Shown here piece after piece: positions 21,771 to 33,518 of a DNA stretch of 64,000 nucleotides. The DNA is from Dasypus novemcinctus (taxonomy: Eukaryota; Chordata; Mammalia; Cingulata; Dasypodidae): positions 12,524,001 to 12,588,000 of the forward strand of contig NC_080699.1 in NCBI RefSeq assembly GCF_030445035.2, written 5' to 3'. Every line of letters starts with the position of its first letter. The first letter of the stretch is position 1. The notes under the pieces are model-generated. The model was not told the origin of the DNA. It ran no database searches and worked only from the letters and a program-made list of their open reading frames with translations. The translations under genes and the position numbers were made by a program.

Positions 21771-23852
21771 TTGGAAAAAACTTGTTAAATCTGGCTGAGT
21801 GTTATATGGGGGTTCGTTATACTATGTTCTCTTGTGTGTGTATTTGGAATGTTCAAAATGAACATAAAGATCCAATGTCATTAAGTCATTGCATCTATAT
21901 TGCGTTGCCAAATTATTATAAAGCATCAAATGCCCTACCCACGACTTTTGTTGGGATATTAAACAAGCAAGTACACTTCTCATGAGGCTCACCTCATATA
22001 ACTCTGCATGTAATACTCATGAAGGGAAATTTTGAAATGGAATGCAATGCTTGCTTTCATATCCATGGAGAGAATTGAGAGAATCTGAGAAACCTGTATT
22101 CAAATTCACCAAAAGCCTAATTTAAGTTCCTTTTACCTGCCTCCTGATGGTGCTAAGAAACGCCTAGATAATAACTCAATGTTTGGATTCTCTGATCACG
22201 GCACTGCCACGAGGTGATTTGCACTGCTCACCATCTCCATCGACACCCTGTTCTCCTTATTAAAGGTAATAATAATAAAAGAAAACGTGCACCTCTACCT
22301 ACAATAAAGCAGTAAATAAAAACTATGCTTGGAATGTAAAAACTGATTCAAAACAAATTTCCTAGCCCATCCTTCCTAGAGTTTGCCATTCTTTATAAGA
22401 TTCAAGAAGACAAAATACTTCCATTTTATCTTCAATCCTCTCCAATCGCTCAAACACTTCCATTCCTACTTGCAAACCATTCCAGTGTTAGAAATAAGAA
22501 AGGGAGATTATCTTTTCTGGCCACCTCCAAATATTAAATCTATTCCCGTTGTCACTTTTGGTATTGGCACCATGGATGCCAATTAAATCTAAAAAATTCT
22601 TTGCCTAAATGATGTTTACAGATTGTACCCTGGCTGCCTCACAAAATATTTTGTCCCTGCCCAGTCAATCCTAGTGAGTGGGCGTTGAGATTAGCATCAT
22701 GGGGAACCATTTACCTGAGTACAGAACATAGGAACAGAAAAATCTGAGTTCCCTTTGTCACAAAGTGTTTTCAAAACTTCTCTCTCACTTAGCAGAAGTG
22801 TTCAGTCTTTTTCTATTTTATATACTTTGACATTTCTAGTCTCTTCCTCTCGCATCTCTCTGGAAAGCCCTGACTCTTCTTTCCAGGGACCTACAGTTTA
22901 TGCTGGCTGAAGAATGTCAGATCCTTGTCTTAAACTAGTTCCTCTAAGAAAGCATTGTTTTTCTAGATTTCAGAAGGAAAATGCACACTTCAGTTTCTCA
23001 GCTTTATATCATATGGTTAGAGATGGCTACCACTTTTACCTTTCCTTCATATACAAATAAATACAAAGAAAGCGTGAAAAAAAATTAAAAAACATGAGAT
23101 AAGTAAAGCTAGGGTGTTAAATCCTATTTCTATTTCCACTTATTCACACACGTATACAGGATAAAATATAGATAATAAAAATTGAACGCCTCTAACAATT
23201 GAGTCACTCCTAATGTACTGGGATTCTGTCAGCCTGCATTTCTAAATAGTCTTTATTGAGTGCTATCTGAGCTTCATTGAATACCCCTGAAGCACTTCAA
23301 GGAATGGAAAACATTGGATACACTAAAACAAAAACAACACACAAAACAGCAACAAAAATGCATGAATTTGGATATAGGTTTAGGACAGAGTATATTTCAT
23401 TTTGTCTATTGTAAGCTGGCAATTCCTGAGGGGTGTGTATAGACGCTTACTGTTAAATATTTGATTAAATCATCTTGTGCCCAAACTAGAGTGAAAGCCA
23501 AAATATTTAACAACTGGTAGGCACAGGCAACAATTAACCAGAAGGAGCATGGGCCGTAACCAGCACAGCCACACCACTGAGGTTCTGTTATACTGCTTCT
23601 TGGGACTTTTGATCGCAAACCTTCTCAGTTTTCATAGTAAGTCATTCTCCCCCTTCTCATAGTGGGGAAGGAAATGTTACTCAGTAAAAATATGCTTGAA
23701 CTCTCTAATGCAAAGATCATTTCAATTATAGTTCAAGATATTTTAAATTCCAGAATTTATTTTGCTCTCTGTACACTTCTACTACTCATTCAACAAAATA
23801 CATGTATGGTGTACCAAATAACCTCTACGTTCCCGCCTAGCTCTAGTCACTA
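21771..23852. other. No recognised gene or repeat
   Basis: About 2.1 kb of AT-rich unique-looking sequence. Short open frames (21782-21985, 22383-22586) have no recognisable domain. Confidence 0.45.
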
Positions 23853-24366
23853 TGTGTTAGTTTGTTAACAGCTGCTGGGAGCAACATACCAGAAATGGGC
23901 TGGCTCCTGCAATGGGAACGTAGTAGGTTGAAAGCTTACAGTTCCGAGGCTGTGAAAATGTCCAAATGCAGGCCTTCTCACAGAGAAGCCGGCTCACGAG
24001 ATGCTGCTGGGATCCTGGGCCCCTGCCCCGTGGCCGGGCGTGGTGGCGGCTCTGCCTTCTCCAGGCTCACCGTGGGGGAGGAGGCTCGTGGCTCGTCTCC
24101 CCCCTCTCCTCCAGGTCTCTCTCTTGGCCTCTCACGGCTTTCCTCTCTCTGCTGGGTTTTCTGAGGGTCTGGCTTTTTAGTCTTCGGTTTATAAAGGAAC
24201 TCCAGTAAGAAGATTACCACTCACCCTGGCTCCTGCCATCTAAGCAAAGGCCCTTAACTGCAGTAATCTAGTCCAAAGGTCCCATCTCCTCTGGGTTTAC
24301 AGGCACAAGAATGGGTTCATTTTAAGAACATGATTTTCTAGGATCCACAAAAGACTCAAACCAGCA
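23853..24366 (-). mobile_element. Solo MaLR-type LTR with 5-bp duplication
   Basis: Begins TGTGTTAGTTTGTTAACAGC and ends AAACCAGCA, so it has TG...CA ends. It is flanked by CACTA at 23848-23852 and 24367-24371, the 5-bp duplication expected for ERVL-MaLR. On the minus strand it runs GTTCTTAAAATGAACCCATTC, 'GATGGGACCTTTGGACTAG' and 'TACTGGAGTTCCTTTATAA', the same order as the LTRs at 725 and 63771. The U3/R part is GC-rich (24000-24130). Short frames here are not genes. Confidence 0.85.
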
Positions 24367-24442
24367 CACTATGCTTTCTTGATTTATGAAAAAAAATCCA
24401 GAGAGTAATTTGTCTAATTGAGTTGAAAGTGGACATAGGATC

Positions 24443-24838
24443 TTTTTTTTAAAGATTTGTTTTTATTTATTTCTCTCCCCTTCCCCCCTCTTGTCTGCTC
24501 TCTGTGTCCATTCGCTGTGCTCTTCTGTGTCTGCTTGCATTCTTGTCAGGCAGCAACAGGCATCTGTGTCTCCCTTTGTTGCGACATCTTGCTGCGTCAG
24601 TTCTCCATGTGTGCGGCGCCATTCCTGGGCATGCTGCGCTTTTTTCACACGGGGCGGCTCTCCCTACAGGGTGCACTCCTTGCATGTGGGGCTCCCCTAC
24701 GTGGCAGGGCACTCCTTGTGCACAGAAACGCTGCATGTGGGCCAGCTCACCACACGGGCCAGGAGGCCCTGGGTACTGAACCCTGGACCCTCCATATGAT
24801 AGGCGGACGCTCTATCAGTTGAGCTACATCTGCTTCCT
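24443..24838 (-). mobile_element. DAS SINE, older subtype
   Basis: A full-length minus-strand copy with poly(T) near 24443 and the tRNA head at its right end. Duplications GACATAGGATC (24432-24442) and GACATAGGACC (24839-24849) match at 10 of 11 bases. The head (AGCTCAACTGATAGAGCGTCC on the minus strand) differs from the GCGGACTTGGCCCAG type, so it is a different or older subfamily. Confidence 0.93.
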
Positions 24839-24866
24839 GACATAGGACCTTAAAGGATCATTTTCA

Positions 24867-25496
24867 CTCTGGACTGACAATATGATAGTCAGGCCCTGAG
24901 CCTCAACAGACTTCAACTCCTACACTCTGATTTATTGGACTTACCCTACTCAGCTAACATGGAGTTGAAGAATGTCAACCACCACACCATGGAGCCTAGA
25001 GTGCCGACAACTGAAAGCAGGAGGATTGCATCCAGTATCCTTGTGGAATCTAAGCCCCCTCTTGACATAGATGTACAATGGACACAACCAATCCAAGGTC
25101 CACAGAGAAAATGTGGCATTGGTGTGGGAAAAGTGGCCATGGTGGCTGCTGGGTGCGGGGAATGAGAGGAAGAGATGAGATGTGGAGGCGTTTTTGGGAC
25201 TTGGAGTTGTCCTGGGTGGTGCTTCAGGGACAATAACCGGACATTGTAGATCCTCCCAGGGCCCACTGGATGGAACGTGGGAGAGTATGGGCTATGATGT
25301 GGACCATTGACCATGAGGTGCAGCAATGCCCAGAGATACACTTACCAAATGCAATGGATATGTCATGATGATGGGAGACAGTGTTGCTGGGGGGGGGGGG
25401 GGGGGAGTGGTGGGGTGGAGGTGGTGGGGTTGAATGGGACCTCATATTTTTTGAATGTAATATTTTTACAAAATGAATAAAAAAATGTTTTAAAAA
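24867..25496 (+). mobile_element. 5'-truncated L1 (3' UTR only)
   Basis: Starts CTCTGGACTGACAATATGAT inside an L1 3' UTR and ends with AATAAAAAAATG and poly(A). A perfect 15-bp duplication AAAGGATCATTTTCA flanks it (24852-24866 and 25497-25511). The family is the same as 10388-11441 (reverse). It has a 17-G run at 25389-25405 followed by further G tracts, the L1 3' UTR polypurine region. The open frames across it (for example 24935-25165) lie in non-coding 3' UTR. Confidence 0.95.
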
Positions 25497-25511
25497 AAAG
25501 GATCATTTTCA

Positions 25512-25849
25512 ATTCCATCAACAATTGCTTAACTACCTACTCTGCCTAACAGTGGTTGTTGACCCTAGAAAAATAAAATGAGGCTACATTCCCTTCTGGA
25601 CACAACTGTGCATTTTCTTTGACACAATGTGATGAATTTTGTAGGTACAGTTAAGGTGGTTACTATTTCTTTGTAACAGGAAATAAATCATAGAGAAGAC
25701 GTTACTTGAAGTGAATGTTGAAATGAGTCAGGATTTTACAAATCAGAGAAGTAAGGGGATCATTCCAGGAAACCAGAATAGTACATGTTGCTTCCTATGC
25801 CTAGAAATTGTATCCAGCTCTTTTTATTCTTAATAAAATATTAATACAT
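25512..25849. other. No recognised feature
   Basis: Unique-looking AT-rich sequence between the L1 3' end and an older L1M. Confidence 0.45.
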
Positions 25850-27450
25850 GCTTCAAGCAAAGAAAAGTAATATAGAGCATAATTAACACCATGTTCTATA
25901 CCAACATTGAGCTTTATCAAATCTCATTTCACCATATTTGCTTCAGATTACTTTCTTCTAAGAAATAAATATGAAAACGGCAAAAATATGGTGAAAATTT
26001 TAGTACCAGCTAATTCTTTTGTGACTTTATCACATTTTACTCATCCTTGTACGTGTGCCTTGTACATAAACTTTGTGCACAGATGAATGAATTTTTCTTG
26101 GATGTAGACCTAGGATTGGAGTTACTGGATTTAAGGGATGTGGACTCTCTACCCCTGCCAAATTTTGTGTGTTTTTTTGACACTTACAATATTTGCCAAT
26201 GGTTAGATTTAAAATGGGATATCATTGTTTTAATTTGCATTTCCATAATTACTTGTGACTTTTTATTAGCCATTTGTATTTACTCTCTTGGGTTCATCTT
26301 TCCTGTGCCTTTTCTTTGTTGTTTTAGTTCCTATGTATTCATCTGTCGCTAACATTCTTAGGTTTGCCTGTTTTTGAACTTTATGTAAATAAAATCATAC
26401 TATACGTATTTTTCAGACTTTTCTAATATTATTTTAGAGATTTGTCAATGTAACATAATACTTTATTTCCTTAATTTTACAAGCATTTATGTAGATCATT
26501 TTAGGAACATAAACAGAACCAAAACTGATATAATTATTCTGTTGTTGGTGACACTTGGATTATTTTCTACTAAATGCTTGCAAAAATATTTTTGAATATG
26601 TTTCCTAGTGCCATGTTGTCAGAAACTGAATGAAACATTTTTCTTTAATCTATGAGTTGAAAAGTCTCAGTATTTGAACATGTGATATTGTTTTACATTA
26701 TTGTCATTACTGATATATTTGGATTTATACACACCTTATTTTTATTGTATTTTCCTGTTTCTTTATATTCATCAACGTTTCCTTTGCCCATGTTTTTCTC
26801 TTTCTGTGTTTGGTAGATATACCATTTATTTGTTTCTGTTTAATCTTTACTAGGTATAATTGATATGACAAAGCCTAATGTTAATCATCATTTGTTTCCT
26901 CCTCTGAAACAATATAACAACATAAGTCTGCTCACTGCTATCTTACATGTCATCATTTCATGTATTGGGCCCACTTTCTTTGTTTTTAATTTCCTAAGAT
27001 GGCATTATGGTTATTTAGTCAATGCTTATTTTGGATTTACCAATGTACACATTGATATCTTTGCTCCTTATTATTTTTAAAAAATTTTTAAACCTTTTTT
27101 TATTTGAAATATATCACTCATACATAAACATACATAAACAATAAATGTATAATAGTTGTATGCTCCTTATTCTTTTTTATGTCTCGGGTGAACTTTATAA
27201 GATTCTTTTTTCTTCCAGAAGTACGTTCTTAAGTAGTTTTTGCTGAATTCATCTTTCTGTAAAGATGTCTTTTTTGCTCTAACTCTTGAATTCTAAGTTT
27301 AGCTTTTTCCTTTCACACTTTGAAATATTCCAATTGCTTTCTGGCTTCTTTTAAGGCTGCTGGGAAGCATACTGTTTCTCTATTATTCCTTTGTAGAGAA
27401 TCTGTCTTTCTTTCAGATTGCTTTTAAGTTATCACTTGCATGAGATGGTT
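25850..27450 (-). repeat. L1M relic, antisense
   Basis: Antisense L1M words in order include 'TTACTGGATTTAAGGGATGTG', 'CACTTACAATATTTGCCAATGG', 'TTTTAATTTGCATTTCCATAATTACTTGTGA', then near 27240-27450 'GCTGAATTCATCTTTCTGTAAAGATGTCTTTT', 'CTTTCACACTTTGAAATATTCCAATTGCTTTCTGGCTTCTTTTAAGG'. Probably a chain of fragments rather than one intact piece. Confidence 0.65.
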
Positions 27451-28164
27451 CTATTGTTTCCTGTGGTCAACAATTCCTCTCCTCTGCGTTTTTTTCCCTA
27501 ATGGTTTTTTTTCTGATAGCAGTCCCCCACTTCTTCTATATTTTGAAACTTTAGATTGAGAGTGAATATTTGTTGGTGCTTTATCGATAGGCACCTGTTT
27601 CTCCTGGGCTGAAGTGCTGAAGCAGCAGTGCTGAGCTGCTTTGCACTTGCTTTTGCTAGGCATCGAAGAGATATCACCAGCTCAGGGAAACTTTTTATCA
27701 TAGTAAATTTCAAAATCCTAACCCTGTCTGTGGATATCAATTCTTAGAGGTAACTGTTGCTTCTGTCCCTCCTGAGCCCATACTAAGGCAGTCAAACTTC
27801 CTCCATGTCATCCTCTAGCAGAGGATGGATTTCTTCTTCTTTGTTTTTTTAAATGCTATTCCACCCTTTTACTGACAGTATCCAATTTTCCAGATGTCCT
27901 GGACGTGAGCCCTGGATTTACACGGAAGGTATCCAACTTCCCGAGCCCTAGTGTCAGGACCGTTGGATGATAATGTCCCTATTTAATGAGCCGACAGCCA
28001 CCTCCAGTCCCCTATCTCCCTTTCCCATCCTGGGGCTTCTGAGCATCAGCTCCTGTGTTCCTCTTACTTTTGGCTCCCAGTTATTCCCATACTTTTTTGA
28101 ATACTGAGCTCTACATCGTAGCCTTCATTTGTAGCTGTTTTCATAAGGGGCACTTTTCAGATTT
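27451..28164. other. No recognised feature
   Basis: Mixed sequence with a moderately GC-rich patch near 27890-28060. No exon with splice sites and no repeat was identified. Confidence 0.4.
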
Positions 28165-28495
28165 TCTTTTCTGCTACGGTGCTGGAAATAGTCTTCCCCA
28201 GTAGAATTCCTACTCACCATTCAGATCTTGGCTCAAAAGTTGCATGCTCAGTGGTGTTTCTTCACCACTATAATATGCTGTCACAGAACTCTGTAATTTC
28301 CCATATAATATTTCACAATTTGTAATAATGCATTTCACTGTGAAATTATGATTACTCATTGTCTCCCCCACATTTTTCTCAGCTCCGTCAAAGCAGGAAA
28401 GATGTATATCTTGCTTACCCATGATATCCCTGGAGCCTGGTGCAGTTCCAGGAACAAGGTTTATGTCCAGTAAGTATTTGATTGAGTAAAACGTG
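28165..28495 (+). repeat. L2 3'-end relic
   Basis: 'CCTACTCACCATTCAGATCTTGGCTCAAAAGTTGC', 'TGTCACAGAACTCTGTAATTTCC', 'TTTCACAATTTGTAATAATGC', 'CATTGTCTCCCCCACATTTTTC', 'GGAAAGATGTATATCTTGC' and 'CTGGAGCCTGGTGCAGTTCCAGGAACAAGGTTTATGTCCAGTAAGTATTTGATTGAG' follow the L2 3' order. Confidence 0.85.
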
Positions 28496-28619
28496 GAGAA
28501 CCTGGAGAAGGGTTCAAGTGTCCAATGTACGGCGTAAAGTAAATTGGAGTTGATTTAAAGGGTGAGGAAAGTACTGAAAGGAAAGACGCAGTGTCCCTCT
28601 TGAAGTGTTGAAGAAATAC

Positions 28620-28770
28620 GGGAAAGAGCACTGCATTTGGTTAGCTCTGGGGTCTACCAGGTGCTCTAGGAGAAGTTGTTCATCCTCTGTCTTTCTTTTT
28701 GTGAAATACTGATACCCACCTTGTAGGGCTGCTGTGAGGACTAAGAATATAAACTGGAATCTAGGACGTA
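28620..28770 (+). repeat. MIR SINE relic
   Basis: 'AAGAGCACTGCATTTGG', 'AAGTTGTTCATCCTCTGTCTTTC' and 'GATACCCACCTTGTAGGGCTGCTGTGAGGACTAAGAATATAAACTGG' follow a diverged MIR in sense orientation. Confidence 0.7.
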
Positions 28771-28779
28771 GTCTGATTA

Positions 28780-31700
28780 ACTAAGAACCAAAGTCCTTCA
28801 TCACCTGGGAAACTTTAAAAGAGAATTTACTTGGGTGGGAAAACTGAGCTTCCCCATTCTTGAGTGTGTAGAGCTGCAACAATGGGCCAGCGAGCAGTAG
28901 GGTCATCTGGTGGCCTCTGCCGGAGACCAGCTTTTGGGGCCCCCTCTGCTCCTGCGCAGTGGATGCCAGACAGCCTGCCCTGAGGCAGCGGTGGTGGTTT
29001 GGCGACGATTTTAAACCTTCCTTACCCGTGAGTCTAGGCTCATTACACATCACCAGGAAGAGCAGATGAGGTCTGGAGATTTCTTTCCCTCATAACTGGC
29101 TGAAAGGCTTATTTTACATTTAAACGTGTTGCTCAGTCTAGAACAGGTATTTAAATCACTTTGCTCTCTCTCAGGGCACTAAATTCAGAGTTACATTTAT
29201 CTTAATGAGGCATCTTGGTAATGAAGTGCCTCACCTGTGGTTTTAAAGAAGAAAAATCAGCCTTCTGAACATACAGGGGCAGGTGTTCTCACAAGCTGAG
29301 TAATGTATTGATCCTGCACCTCCTGCCAGAGAGCACTGGCAGGAATCCTTCCAGCTGAGTGATAGAAGAGACAGACCCTTAAAAATGGCTGAAATTAAGA
29401 TTTTAGTATCTCTTCACATGGCACGTTCTACCCCAAAGTGCCTGCCCTCGATGCAGTTAATAATTTAAAGGAGGCTTGAAGCTGCAGCGCTATTAAACCT
29501 ATTAATTTGGCCATGCCACCGACTCTATGTATACACAAGTGGGTGACCTATGTTGTGTTATTTAAAGAACATTGGGAAACATCCTTCATCCTTAAAATGG
29601 CGCCCTCTCCGCTACATTTTGAACTGTGATTGTCATTTTTAAAAGGCAACTATCTCTAATACATTGACTTGGCTATGAGAGAATACTCGTCTGTCTAAAA
29701 TAGGTTGCATGATCTAGATGGGCCATAGGCAGATTAAATCATCCTGAAATATTTTTTGCTTTTTTTGTAATCACTTCCCCTGAATCCATTCCACCTCTTC
29801 CCCCATTGTGTAGTAGCCAACCAAAAGCTCCATGGCTGCTCCTCATTGCCATAAACCAACAGTGCAACTTGCTCTCCCTCTTTCAACCACAGTGAGTTCA
29901 GGGACGTATCGTAATCCATCCTCCACTAGTGAGAGCACAGTATCCCGCAGGTCAAACTAGTTGCTGTAGGCTTGTTCCAGGCTTCTCGGTTGCACAGAGC
30001 ACTAGCCAGAGGAAGGGAATAGGGCCTTCTCTTTCTTCAGTGACTGGGCAAATGTACTACCAAAGCCATTTTGTTTCCACGAGGGAAGCCAGTCTAAGAA
30101 CAAAGACAACACACACGGGAGAGTGGGAACACAGATAGACAGAATTTGTTGGAAGCACACCTGAAACATGAATTCTTGTTTTTCTTTTTCTTTAAAAATC
30201 CATTGAGATAGAGTTTTCTGGTACTTGCAAGTATCTACATCTTAAAAGACAGAACTTGCTTTTCCATTATTGGTTATTAATGAATAATGGGATGTTCTTG
30301 TTCCAATAGTGTCCCCCACAGCAGCAGTAAAGGGAGCTGGGGCAGATAGAGCCAATTTCATGAATGAATGAATGAACAGTCTCTAAATAGGCAAAGGGAA
30401 GGGGGAAGCTTTCTTGCAAAGTCAAAAAATAGCAACATGAAAGAGTAGCACCCATTGTCTACAGTACCTCTTAGTACAGCAAAAAGTGGGTTTTCTATTC
30501 CTTACTCTATGAATAGTTTTTCAAATAGAATTTATTTATTTAGAGAAGTGTTTATAGCAAGGGCTGCTCCATGGAGCAATGCTTATAAAACATTTGTCTG
30601 GATAAGAGAGAATTGCATTGGCAATATCCATGAGGGCAAGAATGAAGATGTTTTGGATGATGGTTGAGAAGGTGAAGGCAGACACTTCAGAATATGGGCA
30701 CAGCAAACGTACTGAATTATGCCCCAGACTGCTCCGGGGCAACCTCACCTCTACAAATTCAGTGCCATTATGAATTAAAATATTCCCTCATTTTGAAGAG
30801 GGTTTCGTCGGTAAAGTGGGGAGGGCATGCCTTCTCCCAGCTGCTGTGGGGCAGGCATCACTTGGGTCCTTCAAGAGTAGCCCCTTCAGTTTTGGCTTTT
30901 AGGGTTCTTTCTCAAAGGGCTCACAGTTAGTCCCTGGGGCCAGTTTGGGAGCAGATACTACATTTTGCTCTCATTTTCCAATTTTTCTCAGTCTGTCTCC
31001 TTAGAACCCACCTACATCTCCTTATTCTCTTTAGACTAAATCTCTTCGGGCAAATTAGCTCATGCGAATATGCAGCCAGGCTCACTCATTGAATTTCTTC
31101 TTAAGCGTAAACTGGGACACTCTGGCACATCCACTCTATCTGAAGACCTTGACATTTAGCATTTATCCAACCAAAGTGTATTATTCATATATTAGAGCCA
31201 AGAACATAGATAATTAATATATAGTATAATACAATATATTTAAATTTGGATTAAGAAGTGAGTCCAAATAACCACAGGATAGAGAAGAAACCTGAGTTGC
31301 AGCTATATTCTGATGGACATACTCCCAGCTACTTCCTAGTAAGCAATGCTTATTAAATTGCAAAGGGGGCATCAAATAAAGAAAATCTTGGAGATTACAA
31401 TATTGGTTGTCTTTACATTTCCTTCCAAAGGCTAGGTTTATAATATAATTTGTCTGATCTTGTACAAATAGCTTTTTGTAACAAAATGGCCACCTCAGTG
31501 AGGAAAACTGAGATGGAATCCACCTGAATCACTAGTGCTCTCAAGAGGTTTGAAGATAACTCATTTAAACTCAACAAATTCCCTCCCATTCATTTGTAAC
31601 TTAATAACAAAACATACAATTAGCAATGAACTAAGAAAATGTACATAAAAGCACTTCCACAGTGTTTGCCATTGAGATACTGTTCATTAAGTGTTTCTTC

Positions 31701-31986
31701 TACTTCCTTTGCCTATTCAGTTCACTTCTCTTATCATCAAGGAAGCATTTCTTGGGAAATGCCAGAATGACAGGACTTCAGAGCAACAGATATAAAAAAA
31801 GAAGACAAGGGTAGAAGCAGCTCTCTCTATAAAAGCTGGATCAAGACTCCCTTGGGAAATGCTAGGTATAGCTGGAAATAGATTGGAATGGTTAAGACAA
31901 AGCAGTTATTGAGAGATGGCCAATAAAATATCAAAGATGATTTCATTTTATACACATAGGCTGCTGGAATATTGGAACACTGGATT
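28780..31986. other. Repeat-poor unique stretch, no supported gene
   Basis: About 3.2 kb with no recognised transposable element. 29200-29640 has an unusual mix of AT-rich homeodomain-type sites (several TAAT cores) and GC-richer blocks, the look of a conserved non-coding element, but this cannot be shown without alignment. No splice-bounded exon was recognised. Confidence 0.45.
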
Positions 31987-33111
31987 AAAATGTCTTCTGG
32001 AGTTCTGGGAAGATGGTGCCAGAGAAGGTAGGCAGGGCTCATCTTTCTTGCAAAAACAGCGGAAGAGCGGCAAAAACTGTCCAAAGGAGCTGCTTTGGGG
32101 ATCTGCAACCAGGAGAGTACCATATGTGTCACCCAGGATGGAAAGGGGACAGAGAGACAAAGAGGCAGAAAAGAAAACTGAGTTACTTGCCTTCGTGGTT
32201 GGGAGCAGTTCACACCCCCCGCCCCCCTTGAGGCTAACAGTTAACTAGTGGCTGACATAGCCAACTGGGAGGGGAACGGACATAGTCATCTCTGGGAAGA
32301 GTGAGGGTGCAGTAGAGGGTTAAGTGTGGTTTCTCTTTGCACAGGGCTACACTTTGAATTTTGGCTGTAACTGGCCCAGAACACAAGCCAATAGATTTTG
32401 AAAGAATCACCTCTGTGAAGAGTCACTAAAAAGTACCATCCACTGACAGGCTGAGAAAGTAAAGGAAAACAAGACTTCTTGTCCCTAACCTTAGGTCCCC
32501 TTTAGAATAAATTTTAGAATAACTTGAACAAAAAATCAAAGAAGAACTGTAAAACAAAACCATTAGGTAAGAGAGAAGAACTGACCATCAGAGTAAACTC
32601 ACTAACATAAACAGATGTCTAGGCATTAGCAAAATATTACAAGTCATGCTGAGAAACAGGAAGATATGGTCCCACCAAAGGAACAAATTAAAAGTCCTGC
32701 TGAGACATGAGATTTAAAACAACTAATCAAAGATATTTATACAAATCTCTTAAATCAAGGAGTTGAAGGAAAGTAAAGGATATTAAGCAGACACTGGATG
32801 AGCATAGAGAAGAATTTGAAAGCATGCAAGGGAAAGTTACAGCTTATGGGAATGAAAGACAATGGATGAGATTAAAAATGTTAGAGGCATATAATAGCAG
32901 ATTTGAATTGGCTAAAGTAAGTAATGCCTTTATAGTACTAACATTGAACATTAATGGATTAAATGTCCCAATCAACAGACAAATACTGACAGCATGAATA
33001 AAAAAATATGAATTATCTATATGCTGTCTACAAGAGACTCAGGTGCAAGGACACAAATAGACTGAAAGTGAAAGGCTGGCAAAAGTTATCCCATGCAAAT
33101 AGCAACCAAGA

Positions 33112-33518
33112 GGGAAGCAGACTTGGCCCAGTGGTTAGGGCATCCATCTACCACATGGGAGGTCTGCGGTTCAAACCCTGGGTCTCCTTGCCCCGTGTGG
33201 AGCTGGCCCATGCGCAGTGCTGATGCGCACAAGGAGTGCCTTGCCACGCAAGGGTGTCCCTGCATAGGGGAGCCCCACGCGCAAGGAGTGCACCACATAA
33301 GGAGAGCCGCCCAGCGCGAAACAAAGTTCAGCCTGCCCAGGAATGGCACACACGGAGAGCTGACACAACAAGATGATGCAACAAAAAAGAAACACAGATT
33401 CCTGTGCCCCTGACAACAACAGAAGCAGACAAAGAAGAACACGCAGCAAACAAACACAAAGAACCGACAACTGTGGGGGGGGGGAGGGGAGAGAAATAAA
33501 TAAAATAATAATTTAAAG
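33112..33518 (+). mobile_element. DAS SINE inside the L1 ORF2 endonuclease region
   Basis: Head GGGAAGCAGACTTGGCCCAG, family body and an A/T-rich tail. The 15-bp duplication AAATAGCAACCAAGA (33097-33111) and AAATAGTAACCAAGA (33519-33533) differ at one base. The L1 frame resumes after it. Confidence 0.97.

Noticed and set aside
24935..25341. Frames over the L1 3' UTR (both strands), and the matching ones at 10767-11292
   Set aside because: They lie in the non-coding L1 3' UTR, present in two copies with disrupted frames.
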